IMG/VR virus record: IMGVR_UViG_3300031539_000212
Coordinates: 1-29,800 of that record
DNA: 29,800 bases
From: a virus
Strand: one strand, 5' to 3'
This document shows, one piece after another, positions 17,401 through 23,761 of this stretch. Position 1 is the first letter of the stretch. Each line of letters opens with the position of its first letter. The position numbers and the translations under genes were made by a program. The notes under the pieces are model-generated. The model saw only the letters and a list, made by a program, of their open reading frames with translations, ran no database searches and was not told the DNA's origin.

Positions 17401-18340
17401 TAGCGTTGCCTTGTGTTGCTGCGCCGATCGATTTTATATCGCCTACAATGCGAGAAGCTTTTTTACCAAAAAGGCTTAAGCTTTTCCCTGCGCCTTTCGA
17501 TACAATGTCCATTGCTGAAATATCTAAGCCAACTTCGGCTGCTGCAACACCAATAGCCGTTAGAGCCACCGCTGCCTTGCCTGTGTTCAGTATTGTGTTT
17601 TTAATTTGGTTCAGCTTCTCCGTCGCCATTGATAAAAAATCTAGCGATAGCAAATCTTTTGCATTTTGGATTGTGTCAGCATAGCCAGCCACAGCATCAG
17701 ATACCGACTCTAAAGTGTCAGCTAGGGCGGAGTTACCTTTTAGGCTTGCAAGGTTTGAGAAAATCCCTAGAACTTGGGATAACCTTGTAAGAAAGTCAGG
17801 GTCAGAAAATCTCTCAATAGCACCCCAAAAAGTTTGGAAGATATTTATCAGACTGGAAACTGTCGAAACACCATCGGTCATCGTGCCCCACAAGCTCACT
17901 AGGACCCCATCCTCTTCCTTATATGCTTCAGTTAGGTTTTTGGTGGAAGAGTTCAAGGTATTAGTGGCTTTTGTCAATTTATCAGAGGCCACCGTGGTAG
18001 ATTCAATATCAATCACCAGGCCTTTATGACTATTGGCCATCGCTTCATTTTTATTTGAATAGATAGATAGGCTATTGACGGCAGCATCGAAAGCCTGGGC
18101 CTGTTTTTTTGTCGCCTTAGAGCCATCTTCTAGCGCCCGAGTCACCCCCTCTATTGATTTGGCTGCCTTTGCCTCAACTTCGAGTTCCTTGAGCTTGCCA
18201 GGATCAATCTGATCTACTTGATCCATTACCCTTTCTATAGCTTGATTAAAAAGGTCAACTTCACGGGTCAACTCGGATACATCTTTGCTAGAACTACCAG
18301 TCACAACATTAATGCCGAACACAAATTCTTTGCCTGCCAT
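11426..18340 (-). CDS. Tail tape measure protein
   Basis: The protein acts as a ruler for tail length and is ejected during infection. The frame opens at GTG 18343, but ATG 18340 is more likely: it overlaps the upstream stop as TGATG and follows AGGGGTAGG, giving 2304 residues. Features in order: an N-terminal coiled coil; many hydrophobic segments (about 240-1000, e.g. GLGLVLGQII, AAAAVIVPFLPLIAAVGVAV); a Lys/Glu/Ala-rich coiled coil (about 1030-1480); 11-residue amphipathic repeats (about 1575-1670); 19-residue Trp repeats (about 1822-1950); and a C-terminus with GGVVPGTSPFPGD and ALLSPGEAVIP typical of tape measures. At roughly 0.15 nm per residue the tail could reach about 345 nm. No peptidase or lysozyme domain is obvious. 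Confidence 0.97.
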   Translation of the reverse strand: MAGKEFVFGINVVTGSSSKDVSELTREVDLFNQAIERVMDQVDQIDPGKLKELEVEAKAAKSIEGVTRALEDGSKATKKQAQAFDAAVNSLSIYSNKNEAMANSHKGLVIDIESTTVASDKLTKATNTLNSSTKNLTEAYKEEDGVLVSLWGTMTDGVSTVSSLINIFQTFWGAIERFSDPDFLTRLSQVLGIFSNLASLKGNSALADTLESVSDAVAGYADTIQNAKDLLSLDFLSMATEKLNQIKNTILNTGKAAVALTAIGVAAAEVGLDISAMDIVSKGAGKSLSLFGKKASRIVGDIKSIGAATQGNAIPGIIGLADKAFILGGALGVIGFQLRDSEDAFTRMTGSALLLAAALSGGLGLVLGQIIKSVGELITDMGVGLGKAMIEFTAMANKAEVASRAFAFTINNFSKAIGQSVGTMESWGAVINDVSKSSTFGSGAIEKAISLIVKESNVLGLSLEQNEKILKRSADVAAATGKTIEEVAGQFASGLTGNSQAVLALGINIRSSNKHIQEYSSELGKSFDQLTDMEKTQVRFKTIMADTVPLIGAAADATNTFAGSQAVLKRNIDGVKIVLGEAGVLEKNLLKVQNFFVQSVLNLDRGFLGLVGNLQDVATVGFIFLGFVTSAALKITLFTTVLQFSRKALLDNKLAQDLLTSGFGQLGDMMGFQAVKVTDLASLWTNLAFVTKQAMASIVQSVVATFGQIGSVIGPAIPQIIAVGKAFSIAALKAGLLVFVGIQLYDALQGFREILGPVGNEMLDWIEILGALAIALALVNKLIVASITVQRILTFTMSKLGAMAGVQTIAVTSLSAAYANFILISKAAVGAIARGLIPALMAGIVALKGMAVAAAAVIVPFLPLIAAVGVAVGIVSSLVAMIDDMSDSFYGFGAALSDVALPLQQFLGLSGATTEKVESLSAEVEQATGFFESLWNVLKSTVQLALLPFGLAALVVVEALLELKKALTSDEKELQELDDALNRNFDSQARLVGQINASIVGLTSFGDGMEIAAAESRILSSDIVQAGDAVEKAGHKIALTKDQIDSLTESLQGAIQKIGEIEKDIAKIGKSDVSNIRTAAQLEIEKVNKLEEQLAVNEEISDAQRDQLFRLKELINEQAELNIEGLKAEELSKIQKESQGLERSITKEKLSGVAALEKQLEFTLQDLDTRKAQLDKAGLLTKEIEAQIDKQKELAEASKMVKEASLAERGSKVKKVARVTKTPKAAKEKVSDAQRELESLLKNQIGLQKTINEFGKEGTDLIIMRKNERAKELDLLQKTLVAEGNVGTAQVINLAKAREMKLANLKIDAEADKKKKTADEEKAKAAEKAAATALQLGQTVADRLKQSDKDLASRTQSRIQMIQTETIEQYKSVTAEAAKLDAAGELTPQLARSFAQLKENNLEAAKFDIKEIKTDSIEQLRKDTEALVNEGKTDEEQKKAALDLALAAIDAKRAELKAAGLLTEEAKRLLIVQGKEVRKKGKGGDDDDKDDESIFDQIVEGFEEGTDMIAGAFDGLSGIMDSFAGIGGDGEALGLTKAMDEMPMMISKGMESFPTIMLAAVDSFVNGLSTLVDKLPEMISKILEMLPEIINKLFEAFGKLVDALPAIFAQLMDALPGIIIQILDKLPDIILKVLDALGEIISKVIEKIPEIIIALAERIGPIVEALVEGLVSNAAKIVIALIDTFILEGGAMKIGLAIAEAILIGLTVGIIRGLAKALLKVGEMIFAGIFDSGLEIKIDWGPVEALPEKIGDAVADVAEGIKAGGGDVFALVDLAQSKAARTIDKSIGQATKRAAQQFKQVMKSSEGLLLRVWEALRAAWLWIYNNIILPLIEGIQAVWDFFVEKILNPLLEGIQAVWDFFIEKILNPLLEGIQAVWDFFIEKILNPLLEGIQAVWDFFVDKILTPFTEGVQAVWDFFKEKILDKFAEGIQATWDWFKTNILDKFASGIQAVFDTLATKGQEAADKISGAITKLPEQARQAAEKLSAAINGLPGKATEFANNVISKLGSIGSTMWNSFTSAFGSMGGVIKDHATWAFDELFRNIKGAFGKMFEGVGGGGTGTIEGLMGTDVPIIRFAEGGVVPGTSPFPGDNKKNDSTVALLSPGEAVIPRSILADPEISRLVQSIMGGNVKFAFGGSLPKVSVSAPKISAPKLPSINDIKTMSTADLAKNLEANFEALKKLATGDLWDMFKDKIFEQVKSMMESIMKSAAGFEDGGIVPNTGMAMVHENEAVLPTGLVDAIMGTTNNKNQQSQNITLNATVNMVGADISGGKKAGKTIIDEMFTELRKRSANQKVMFQSGLIS
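12485..12877 (-). repeat. Tandem 57-bp coding repeats in the tape measure (19-residue Trp units)
   Basis: The consensus unit is WDFFIEKILNPLLEGIQAV. Tryptophan codons end at 12541, 12598, 12655, 12712, 12769 and 12826, exactly 57 bases apart, with a further shortened unit at 12877 (51 bases). The copies at 12656-12712 and 12713-12769 differ at only two positions, whereas the outer copies have diverged. Confidence 0.95.
13330..13640 (-). repeat. 11-residue (hendecad) repeats in the tape measure
   Basis: Units such as LPAIFAQLMDA, LPGIIIQILDK, LPDIILKVLDA, LGEIISKVIEK and IPEIIIALAER follow each other with an 11-residue period. One longer unit is 18 residues (11+7). The pattern predicts a helical, strongly amphipathic rod with Pro at the start of each unit. 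Confidence 0.85.
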
Positions 18341-18756
18341 CACCTACCCCTACTCTTTAATGCACTTGAGGCTTTCGTCTGGGTCTTGCCATCACCTAGT
18401 ATCATTTGAGCCTTGTTCGTAAATTTGATTTTATCATAAACAGGTATAAACTCACTGAGTAGCTCTATAAACCATTCAGGTTGATTGATGATACCACCCG
18501 ACCGATACAGTTGACCCGTTTCGGTGCTGATCATCAAGAGGTTAAAAACGTGGCGGCTTTCGAGATCCCAGGTAGCTTTGGCAGGACAGAATGAGAAGAG
18601 AGATCCGCCTTTTGATATCTGCATCGGGAAGATCATGGAATCCTCGGCAGTAAAATCCCACCGATCTTCCATGCACCTTCTCAATTTCTTAATCTTCTTC
18701 GGGCAAGTGGCACAATCAAAAGGGCGAGCTTCCACCTCTGAAGCGGATCTAGTCAT
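18340..18756 (-). CDS. Tail assembly chaperone, C-terminal frame (made by -1 frameshift)
   Basis: A 138-codon frame lying between the chaperone N-terminal gene and the tape measure. Read on its own it starts at ATG 18756 with only a weak site. It is in the -1 frame relative to the upstream gene, and the A9 run at 18783-18791 can join them into a 305-residue protein, with ten shared or linker codons before this ATG. The frame has a Cys cluster (FDCATCPKKIKKLRRC, with further Cys) that could bind metal, then a mostly helical C-terminus rich in Lys. In lambda-like and many other siphophages the corresponding long frameshift product (GT) links tape measure to tail tube protein. The stop overlaps the tape measure ATG as TGATG. 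Confidence 0.8.
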   Translation of the reverse strand: MTRSASEVEARPFDCATCPKKIKKLRRCMEDRWDFTAEDSMIFPMQISKGGSLFSFCPAKATWDLESRHVFNLLMISTETGQLYRSGGIINQPEWFIELLSEFIPVYDKIKFTNKAQMILGDGKTQTKASSALKSRGR

Positions 18757-18779
18757 CAGTGTCAGCTCAATCAGAGCCC

Positions 18780-19256
18780 CTATTTTTTTTTATCCACATC
18801 ACTGATTGTCGATTTTGGCGAGTTATTAGACCTAGCCTGATATAGATCGCTGATAGCGCCGAAAGCCTCAAGCTTTTCCATGATGGCATCAGTGGCACCA
18901 CCGTCGCCATGCTTCTTAAATAGCAATAAATGCTGCTCATACTTAGCTGGCACAACAGGATTTTCAATATCAATAAGAGATAGGCGAACTTCTTCATTCA
19001 TAAAAGAGAGCTGTGGGGTAAGTATGCCATCTTTCATAGCTACTTGTGCGTTTTTGAGCTTGAGCGACAATTTGTAAGGCAGCACTTTGCGCATAACAAA
19101 CCGGGTGGGCATGCCATTCTCTACGACCTTAAGTTTGGTTTCATCAAGATCATTCAGATACTCGTCATACTCCTCACGGGTATTGCCAGCGATCGCTGAG
19201 TCATTGAAACAGATCACTTTAATGTTTGGTGAATCAAGTTCTGTGAAAAATGCCAT
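18780..19256 (-). CDS. Tail assembly chaperone, N-terminal frame
   Basis: The longest open frame starts at 19298, but ATG 19256 is preferred: it has GGAG 9 bases upstream and gives 158 residues starting MAFFTELDSPN. The 19298 ATG lies inside the terminator hairpin. The protein is charged and mixed alpha/beta, with no signal or membrane segment. It ends SDVDKKK followed by TAG, the AAA codons forming the slippery A9 run. Its position between the major tail protein and the tape measure, plus the frameshift into the next frame, matches the G/GT tail assembly chaperones of siphophages. These coat the tape measure before tube polymerisation and are absent from the virion. I infer function from this arrangement, not from sequence similarity. 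Confidence 0.8.
   Translation of the reverse strand: MAFFTELDSPNIKVICFNDSAIAGNTREEYDEYLNDLDETKLKVVENGMPTRFVMRKVLPYKLSLKLKNAQVAMKDGILTPQLSFMNEEVRLSLIDIENPVVPAKYEQHLLLFKKHGDGGATDAIMEKLEAFGAISDLYQARSNNSPKSTISDVDKKK
18783..18791 (-). other. Predicted -1 programmed ribosomal frameshift site (A9)
   Basis: The - strand reads GAT, nine A, then TAG. In frame 0 the stop ends the short chaperone. Slipping back one base on A-AAA-AAA gives ATA GGG GCT CTG and continues without a stop into the ATG ACT AGA frame at 18756. The heptamer obeys the X-XXY-YYZ rule with all A. A downstream stimulatory structure was not identified. Confidence 0.85.
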
Positions 19257-19285
19257 GGAAGAGTCTCCGAATTTGATTAGTAAAT

Positions 19286-19323
19286 AAAAAAAGGCCACAC
19301 CGGGAGATTATCCCGATATGGCC
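19286..19323 (-). terminator. Strong intrinsic terminator after the major tail protein gene
   Basis: On the - strand, GGCCATATCGGGA (19323-19311) pairs along all 13 positions, two of them G-U, with TCCCGGTGTGGCC (19305-19293). The loop is TAATC and seven U follow. It lies 21 bases after the major tail protein stop and would let only part of the polymerase flow reach the chaperone and tape measure genes. Confidence 0.92.
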
Positions 19324-19344
19324 AATTTTGGAAACCTTTAGCTA

Positions 19345-20583
19345 TTATTTATAAGAGCTTGTCACTTCGTCTGCAGCGTTCAAAGTAGTTTGGAGGGCGA
19401 TGCCATCTGAGAAATCGACCGGAATACTGCCGCTTTCAGGAATAGAGACTGCAGGCACAGGGAAAATGACCTTGGGAAGTGCCATTGCAAAGTGCCTGCC
19501 AGTATTATCACCGAGTTCCAAATCAATCTGCTGAGTGGCGAATTCTTCAATATCCCTAAACAGAGCAATTATTGCTTTGCTCATGTTGAGCTGGACGGAA
19601 ACCGTAGCACTAAACCTATCTCCCGGAATGAAGATCGGGCCCGAAACGGAATCTTCTCCGAAACAATAATCAACAATCTCGTGTCCATTCGCCATCGCCA
19701 CTGTGAGATTTCTTACGCAGCTAGCACTAACACCGGCGATAGTTACGGAGCCTTGCAGGCCAACCTGTGGATCGTCAATTCCAACAGGATTTTCCGGCTC
19801 AAAATAAACAAGATAAATATCACCGGCAGAGCCATCGGCATCGGCAAGCACAGCTCCGTCAAGAGTGACCACATCACCAGTAACATCGGTGACACGCCTA
19901 AAAGCACCGCCAGCCGTATCTGCAGAGCGTGTGGTGCCATCGGCCTCGATAAGCATAACAAGCCCAGTAGCGCTCATCTGCTTGCCATCACCAGCCTCTA
20001 CCGTGATAGTGAAGCCACCATTATTATCAACTGTAGTTTTTGCAATTCCGATCGTGATAGCGGTTTTGCCCATTCCCGAAAATTCTAACGTAGCCTGTCC
20101 ATCCCCAGGAAAATTAGCCGTTCCATCCTGAACAAAACAGCCAGAGCCTTGCTGCGCAAATTTGTCTGAATTACTAAAAAGGGAAAATGTAATGCTTGGG
20201 GCAGTAATGGATGTGTAATCAAGCTGAGTGCCTGTGTCATTCTCATTACCCATCAGACTTGACCACAGAGTTCTAATCCCGTCATCAACCTCTGCGGGCG
20301 CATAAGCACCGAGCGAAGTATCGATATTGAAAAAAGTGCTCAGGTTCCATGACATTGTTTTCTTTTGCTTGATAAATGAATTGTGGTGACGCCCGGTTCT
20401 GTGGGGGGAAGATTCGAACGGCTGGGAATACTCAAGTGTTCCACCGGACAATGCAAAGAGAAAATCCGAGTCTGATGGGGCTGCTAGAATGCCTCTAGTC
20501 GTTTCTTGTTTAATGAACCATTGCTGCTCTAACGCACTAGCATCGTTGGTATTCTCATAAATTGCTGCGTAATTCTTAGCCAT
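19345..20583 (-). CDS. Major tail (tube) protein
   Basis: A 412-residue beta-rich protein, expected to form the stacked rings of the tail tube. It begins MAKNYAAIYEN and contains an early QQWFIKQETTRG segment of the kind seen at the start of tube proteins. An inserted, Gly/Thr/Asp-rich domain lies in the middle (about 175-270, IEADGTTRSADTAGG and VVTLDGAV), and a C-terminal tube-like part contains GDRFSATVSVQL. Tube proteins are often 150-250 residues, so the middle insertion may be a surface decoration domain. The call rests on position: two genes after the gp10-like protein, before the chaperone pair and tape measure. AAGGAG is the ribosome site. The gene is bracketed by an RNA stem at 20590-20647 and a terminator at 19286-19323. 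Confidence 0.8.
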   Translation of the reverse strand: MAKNYAAIYENTNDASALEQQWFIKQETTRGILAAPSDSDFLFALSGGTLEYSQPFESSPHRTGRHHNSFIKQKKTMSWNLSTFFNIDTSLGAYAPAEVDDGIRTLWSSLMGNENDTGTQLDYTSITAPSITFSLFSNSDKFAQQGSGCFVQDGTANFPGDGQATLEFSGMGKTAITIGIAKTTVDNNGGFTITVEAGDGKQMSATGLVMLIEADGTTRSADTAGGAFRRVTDVTGDVVTLDGAVLADADGSAGDIYLVYFEPENPVGIDDPQVGLQGSVTIAGVSASCVRNLTVAMANGHEIVDYCFGEDSVSGPIFIPGDRFSATVSVQLNMSKAIIALFRDIEEFATQQIDLELGDNTGRHFAMALPKVIFPVPAVSIPESGSIPVDFSDGIALQTTLNAADEVTSSYK

Positions 20584-20589
20584 GGTATT

Positions 20590-20647
20590 GGCTCCTTCCA
20601 GTCAAAAAATTAAAGTTAATATCTTTAGTTTTTGGCCGGAAGGTGCC
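20590..20647 (-). promoter_or_regulatory. Leader stem that can hide the ribosome site of the major tail protein
   Basis: In the mRNA, GGCACCTTCC (20647-20638) can pair with GGAAGGAGCC (20599-20590) at nine of ten positions. The second arm contains the Shine-Dalgarno AAGGAG. The 38-base loop is A+T-rich and holds a possible inner TAAAG/CTTTA hairpin. It could limit translation or protect the transcript end. Confidence 0.5.
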
Positions 20648-20671
20648 TAAGTATTTGAGGGCAGGATTTTG

Positions 20672-21118
20672 TTAGCAATCACTCACTAGAGGGTCATAGT
20701 ATCTTATTTGTATATCTATCCTACAGTAAAACATCGGCTTCACCATGTGGAGATCTGTTTGAGATCCAAGGTATTTGCAATCAATGACGCCAGTCGTGCC
20801 GCCAAGGTTAGGATCTTGCCAGATATTGCGCTCCACTTTATATTGTAAATCAAACAAATCTTTCTGAAATACCTCGCCGGTCTCTGAAGATTTCATCACG
20901 AGTTCGACTGCTACATCCCATTCTTTTCTAGCCCGACCCATTTCGTGAGTCACCAGCTCGCCTTGATCTATGACCTGAATTGCTGGCAGCTCCCAATCTT
21001 CAAAATCAGACATTGCCAGCTTAATAACTTCAAAATTTACAATGCCAACATCTTTAGAAGTTACTAGCTCCTCAAGCCTAGCTATGAGTGCCTGCAAAAT
21101 ATCGGCTTTCCTACTCAT
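20672..21118 (-). CDS. Putative tail terminator / tail completion protein
   Basis: A 148-residue protein between the HK97 gp10-like gene and the major tail protein, the usual position of the protein that caps the tail tube and joins it to the head. It begins with a helix (ILQALIARLEELV), followed by a mixed beta region with ELPAIQVIDQGE, then a stretch (EWDVAVELVMKSSETGE) of the kind found in tail terminators. The C-terminus has KYLGSQTDLHMVKPMFYCRIDIQIRYYD split over two strands. The ATG overlaps the gp10-like stop (ATGA), so translation is coupled. I judge the fold by pattern and context. Confidence 0.72.
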   Translation of the reverse strand: MSRKADILQALIARLEELVTSKDVGIVNFEVIKLAMSDFEDWELPAIQVIDQGELVTHEMGRARKEWDVAVELVMKSSETGEVFQKDLFDLQYKVERNIWQDPNLGGTTGVIDCKYLGSQTDLHMVKPMFYCRIDIQIRYYDPLVSDC

Positions 21119-21663
21119 ATGCCCCCCATAAATTTATCCATGACACTATTTAGAAGTTTCTGAAATTTTCTATCCCTATATTCTTCGATCGCAGGCCTGA
21201 GATATGGCTGCGGCTTAATTGTGACCGTCTTTTTTAGCCTATATGCAGGCTTGCCAGTCAGCCGGTCAATCATATAAACCTTGCCGCCAAGGGTCACAAA
21301 AGCCAAATCAAATGCCCTCGGCGACCGATCCCGATACTGAGGCTCCAAAGGTATAGCCAGGAATTTTCCTTTTTTTGGTTTTATTATGCCGCCAAGCTCA
21401 ATAATTCTGCCATACGGAACACCCCTATGCTCACCACCAAGCACTCCCACTTCAATTCCTAAGCCCGAAGATTTTAGCCTATATGATATTGCCCTTCTTA
21501 GTGCTCCACGGTCTACAGGGGCTCTCAGCTTCGCCTCAGATACAATGCCTTCGCCCATCCTATGAAGCATATTCTCCCACATATCGGGATCATCAGAAAT
21601 CTGCTGCAGAGATCTGACCAATACCTGTAATTTTCTCAGCTCTGCCCGATTATCCGTAGCCAA
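21115..21663 (-). CDS. HK97 gp10-like head-tail joining protein
   Basis: A 182-residue protein that resembles the HK97 gp10 family, which acts at the neck or proximal tail. Visible elements: a long N-terminal helix, EAKLRAPVDRGALRRAI (the family's region with D-x-G-x-L-R), a GVPYGRIIELGG segment, and the C-terminal PYLRPAIEEYRDRKF that is characteristic. An insertion in the middle (KPKKGKFLAIPLEPQYRDRS to about 140) makes it longer than the roughly 120-150 residues typical. The start is a TTG at 21663, with AGAGG about 9 bases upstream; no ATG is better placed. It ends in an ATGA overlap with the tail terminator candidate. Confidence 0.85.
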   Translation of the reverse strand: MATDNRAELRKLQVLVRSLQQISDDPDMWENMLHRMGEGIVSEAKLRAPVDRGALRRAISYRLKSSGLGIEVGVLGGEHRGVPYGRIIELGGIIKPKKGKFLAIPLEPQYRDRSPRAFDLAFVTLGGKVYMIDRLTGKPAYRLKKTVTIKPQPYLRPAIEEYRDRKFQKLLNSVMDKFMGGI

Positions 21664-21675
21664 ACCAAAACACCT

Positions 21676-22317
21676 CTAAATATTAATGGATGACCTAGGG
21701 GTGGCCCCTCCGAATTCCATTCTTTTATGCTTATTGATCATGTCGGTGATTAGCCGTGGAACAGTCTGCTCGACATTCACAGATTCGTCGCCCTTGGATC
21801 TTGTCAGGCGGCCGATATCCTCCCTCTCATTCAACCTAAAAAGCCACTCACACCACAAATCACAGGCATAGGAGATGTCAGCAGGTAATTTGCCATGCTT
21901 ATAAACGAATTTTACGCTGTAGCTTGCTGATGGATAGCGCCTGTTGAGCAATTCTATTGCAGTTTGGTCATCCACAATCGCATACTCACTAGAATCCAAT
22001 TTATTTACTGGGTCAGTGAATTTTTTCGTAGAATCAAGCCAGACTTCCGAAATAGAATTTATGGGCCATTGGCGGGGCACAAATCGCTCTGTGCCTCTGC
22101 CATCATAAATCTCGACACTTTCCCTAGGCACAAATAAACGCTCAGTCTGCTCCTCGATAGCAGCACTACAGGCATTTATTAGCCGTTCAATCTTTCGGAT
22201 TAGATCTAAATTTAATTTCGTTGATGGAATACCCAACTGGACCCTTACATTGAAAACCGTAGTAAGGGCATATGGGCTTAAAATAGAAGCCGACCCTTGC
22301 GCTTGTATTCCACCCAT
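21676..22317 (-). CDS. Head-tail connector (gp6-like adaptor)
   Basis: A 213-residue protein with the layout of HK97 gp6/SPP1 gp15-type adaptors, which bind under the portal. An N-terminal helical part (LIRKIERLINACSAAIEEQT) is followed by a beta hairpin region with VEIYDGRGTERFVPRQWPI, typical of gp6-like proteins. Further helices include ADISYACDLWCEWLFRLNER and a tail with TVPRLITDMINKHKR. The ribosome site AGGGGG is 8 bases before the ATG. The previous gene stops immediately before this ATG with no spacer. It lies just before the gp10-like gene, the standard order. Confidence 0.82.
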   Translation of the reverse strand: MGGIQAQGSASILSPYALTTVFNVRVQLGIPSTKLNLDLIRKIERLINACSAAIEEQTERLFVPRESVEIYDGRGTERFVPRQWPINSISEVWLDSTKKFTDPVNKLDSSEYAIVDDQTAIELLNRRYPSASYSVKFVYKHGKLPADISYACDLWCEWLFRLNEREDIGRLTRSKGDESVNVEQTVPRLITDMINKHKRMEFGGATPRSSINI

Positions 22318-22575
22318 TTAACTAGCCCCCTTCGGCCTCAAGATAGTATCTTCTTGGAGCTTATTTTTAGGCTTCTCGCCCATTTTATCTAGGATTCTAT
22401 CCTCTGCTCGCATCACCCGAAACATGGCAGGGTATTTAGCCAGCAGTTGATGTGCAATGCTGTCATCTATCACACGAGCTTGCCCAATTGGCCATGGATC
22501 TTTAGGCATCAGAACAGGGTCCACCAAAGGCCCTTTACAAACAGCTTTACCGAGTCTCAATAGCTTTAATTTCAT
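22318..22575 (-). CDS. Small conserved-type phage protein of unknown function
   Basis: An 85-residue basic protein, MKLKLLRLGKAVCKG at the start, followed by a proline-rich segment (PLVDPVLMPKDPWPIG) and helical AHQLLAKYPAMFRVM. It resembles in length and layout the short proteins many phages encode between capsid and connector genes, but I cannot name the family. The stop abuts the ATG of the connector gene. The ribosome site (AGGA) is about 10 bases upstream of the start. A minor head or head-tail role is an inference from position. Confidence 0.65.
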   Translation of the reverse strand: MKLKLLRLGKAVCKGPLVDPVLMPKDPWPIGQARVIDDSIAHQLLAKYPAMFRVMRAEDRILDKMGEKPKNKLQEDTILRPKGAS

Positions 22576-22586
22576 GTTTTAAGATC

Positions 22587-23087
22587 CTATCCGAATTGAG
22601 TTAACATCTTTTTCTTAGCCCTATGCCAAGAATCTACATAATGTTGGTTTACGAAGCCCTCTTGCCCCTTGCGCCTCATAGGATGCCCCCCATTGTATGC
22701 ACTTGCAATCCCTTCCTGTGTTGCTGTGGGGTATCTTCTAGTCAGCCAGGAGTAATATTTGACGCCGTAGTGGATGTTTAGCCGGGGCTCAGTCAGTCTC
22801 AGCAGATTGCCATGGAAATTTAGCGGGCTCCTGGCTGTGCTGCCCATAATTTGGAATAGCCCAAAGCTGCAATGCTGCAGAGTCTCTTCGGTGTGAATTG
22901 TAATGTTATTTTTTTTCGCATAATAATCACATCGGTAGATCCATGGGTTAGATTTTTCAGTCCTAACAGCATGCACATCAAAAGATGACTCGATTTTTAC
23001 AATGGCCATCAAATTTATGGGGCAGACCTCCCTAGCCGTCGCCTCCTCTTTGACCATTTTGTAAATCTTCAGTGGGTCAGTAACCAT
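22587..23087 (-). CDS. Lytic transglycosylase (SLT-type), candidate endolysin
   Basis: Expected to cleave the glycan strands of peptidoglycan. The 166-residue protein shows the three family 1 transglycosylase motifs: catalytic Glu33 in VKIESSF, then SFGLFQIM, then SAYNGG. The catalytic domain fills the whole length. There is no signal peptide, so release would need a holin or equivalent, or the enzyme may be carried in the virion and used at entry. An insertion between motifs 1 and 2 (RCDYYAKKNNITIHTEE) is somewhat longer than usual. A GAGG site lies 7 bases before the ATG. It follows a membrane/coiled-coil gene, forming a lysis-like pair in the middle of the structural operon. Confidence 0.9.
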   Translation of the reverse strand: MVTDPLKIYKMVKEEATAREVCPINLMAIVKIESSFDVHAVRTEKSNPWIYRCDYYAKKNNITIHTEETLQHCSFGLFQIMGSTARSPLNFHGNLLRLTEPRLNIHYGVKYYSWLTRRYPTATQEGIASAYNGGHPMRRKGQEGFVNQHYVDSWHRAKKKMLTQFG

Positions 23088-23106
23088 TTATTGCCTCAGA
23101 TTTTCT

Positions 23107-23388
23107 TCAGTTAAGTTTTATTTCACGGGCATGGGCATGGGAAATTTCTAATAGCTCGTAATATTTATCCTTCCATTCATCTAGTTCCTTCTCTAGCCTG
23201 TCCATCCTCTCATATAAATCATTGGTCAGTGTCGTTAGTCGAGCGATAGACACCTGCTCCCTTGTGATTTTGTGCTCCTTACTCTTGAATATTATCTCTA
23301 CCATCTTTGGTAGAAACACCCCAAGCAGTACGGCAACCAAAATCAACCAAGGGGATTGCCCTTGTATTATTGCTAATAGTGCTTCCAT
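23107..23388 (-). CDS. Membrane protein with coiled coil, possible holin or inner-membrane spanin
   Basis: A 93-residue protein with one transmembrane segment near the N-terminus (about 12-34, WLILVAVLLGVFLPKM). A charged helical tail (about 45-88, rich in Glu, Lys and Leu with heptad-like spacing) is likely a coiled coil. A single N-terminal membrane anchor with a coiled-coil tail fits an Rz-like inner-membrane spanin; it is less typical of a holin, which usually has more membrane helices or a shorter tail. It lies 19 bases before the transglycosylase. No adjoining small lipoprotein (outer-membrane spanin) was noticed in this area. Start has only a weak ribosome site. Confidence 0.75.
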   Translation of the reverse strand: MEALLAIIQGQSPWLILVAVLLGVFLPKMVEIIFKSKEHKITREQVSIARLTTLTNDLYERMDRLEKELDEWKDKYYELLEISHAHAREIKLN

Positions 23389-23413
23389 GCCTGGCGAGCC
23401 TTATATTCAATGT

Positions 23414-23761
23414 TTATCCACCAATCCGTTTAAAACCTTCCATAAAAATCAGCATCTTCTTTGCTGGGTTTGATTGATTTGCCCTCGTCATAGCAAAAGA
23501 TTTTACCCCATCACCGACAAACACCCTATTAATATCAATGACAATGGTGCCACCAGACAGATACGCTATGGCAAGAACATCACCACCAAAATCAACTTTG
23601 AAAGATCCAGACTTAGAATCATTCTTGCTCATATCGCCGAATGTTATTCTATTGATCTGCCATGACTCACCAGCGGGCACAATAGGCGTGGATTGTTCAT
23701 TTGCGCCGATGTCTACTTCATCATCTAATATAAACTGCAGGCGTTCCCTGGATACAGTCAT
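23414..23761 (-). CDS. Putative virion structural protein, paralogue of the neighbouring gene
   Basis: A longer frame opens at 23782, but ATG 23761 is preferred: it overlaps the preceding TGA as ATGA and has AAGGGGAG about 9 bases upstream. The 115-residue product is beta-rich with no signal or membrane segment. It shares the pattern of the gene before it: an (I/V)PA-containing region, then an N(R/K)-V-x-VGDG element, and a similar C-terminal strand pair ending EGF versus EGE. The two are therefore probably a tandem duplication. The family is unknown. Position between the capsid gene and connector genes suggests a capsid decoration or neck component. Confidence 0.75.
   Translation of the reverse strand: MTVSRERLQFILDDEVDIGANEQSTPIVPAGESWQINRITFGDMSKNDSKSGSFKVDFGGDVLAIAYLSGGTIVIDINRVFVGDGVKSFAMTRANQSNPAKKMLIFMEGFKRIGG

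Noticed and set aside
19257-19298. Upstream ATG for the tail assembly chaperone
   Set aside because: It lies inside the terminator hairpin and lacks a ribosome site; ATG 19256 has GGAG nine bases upstream.
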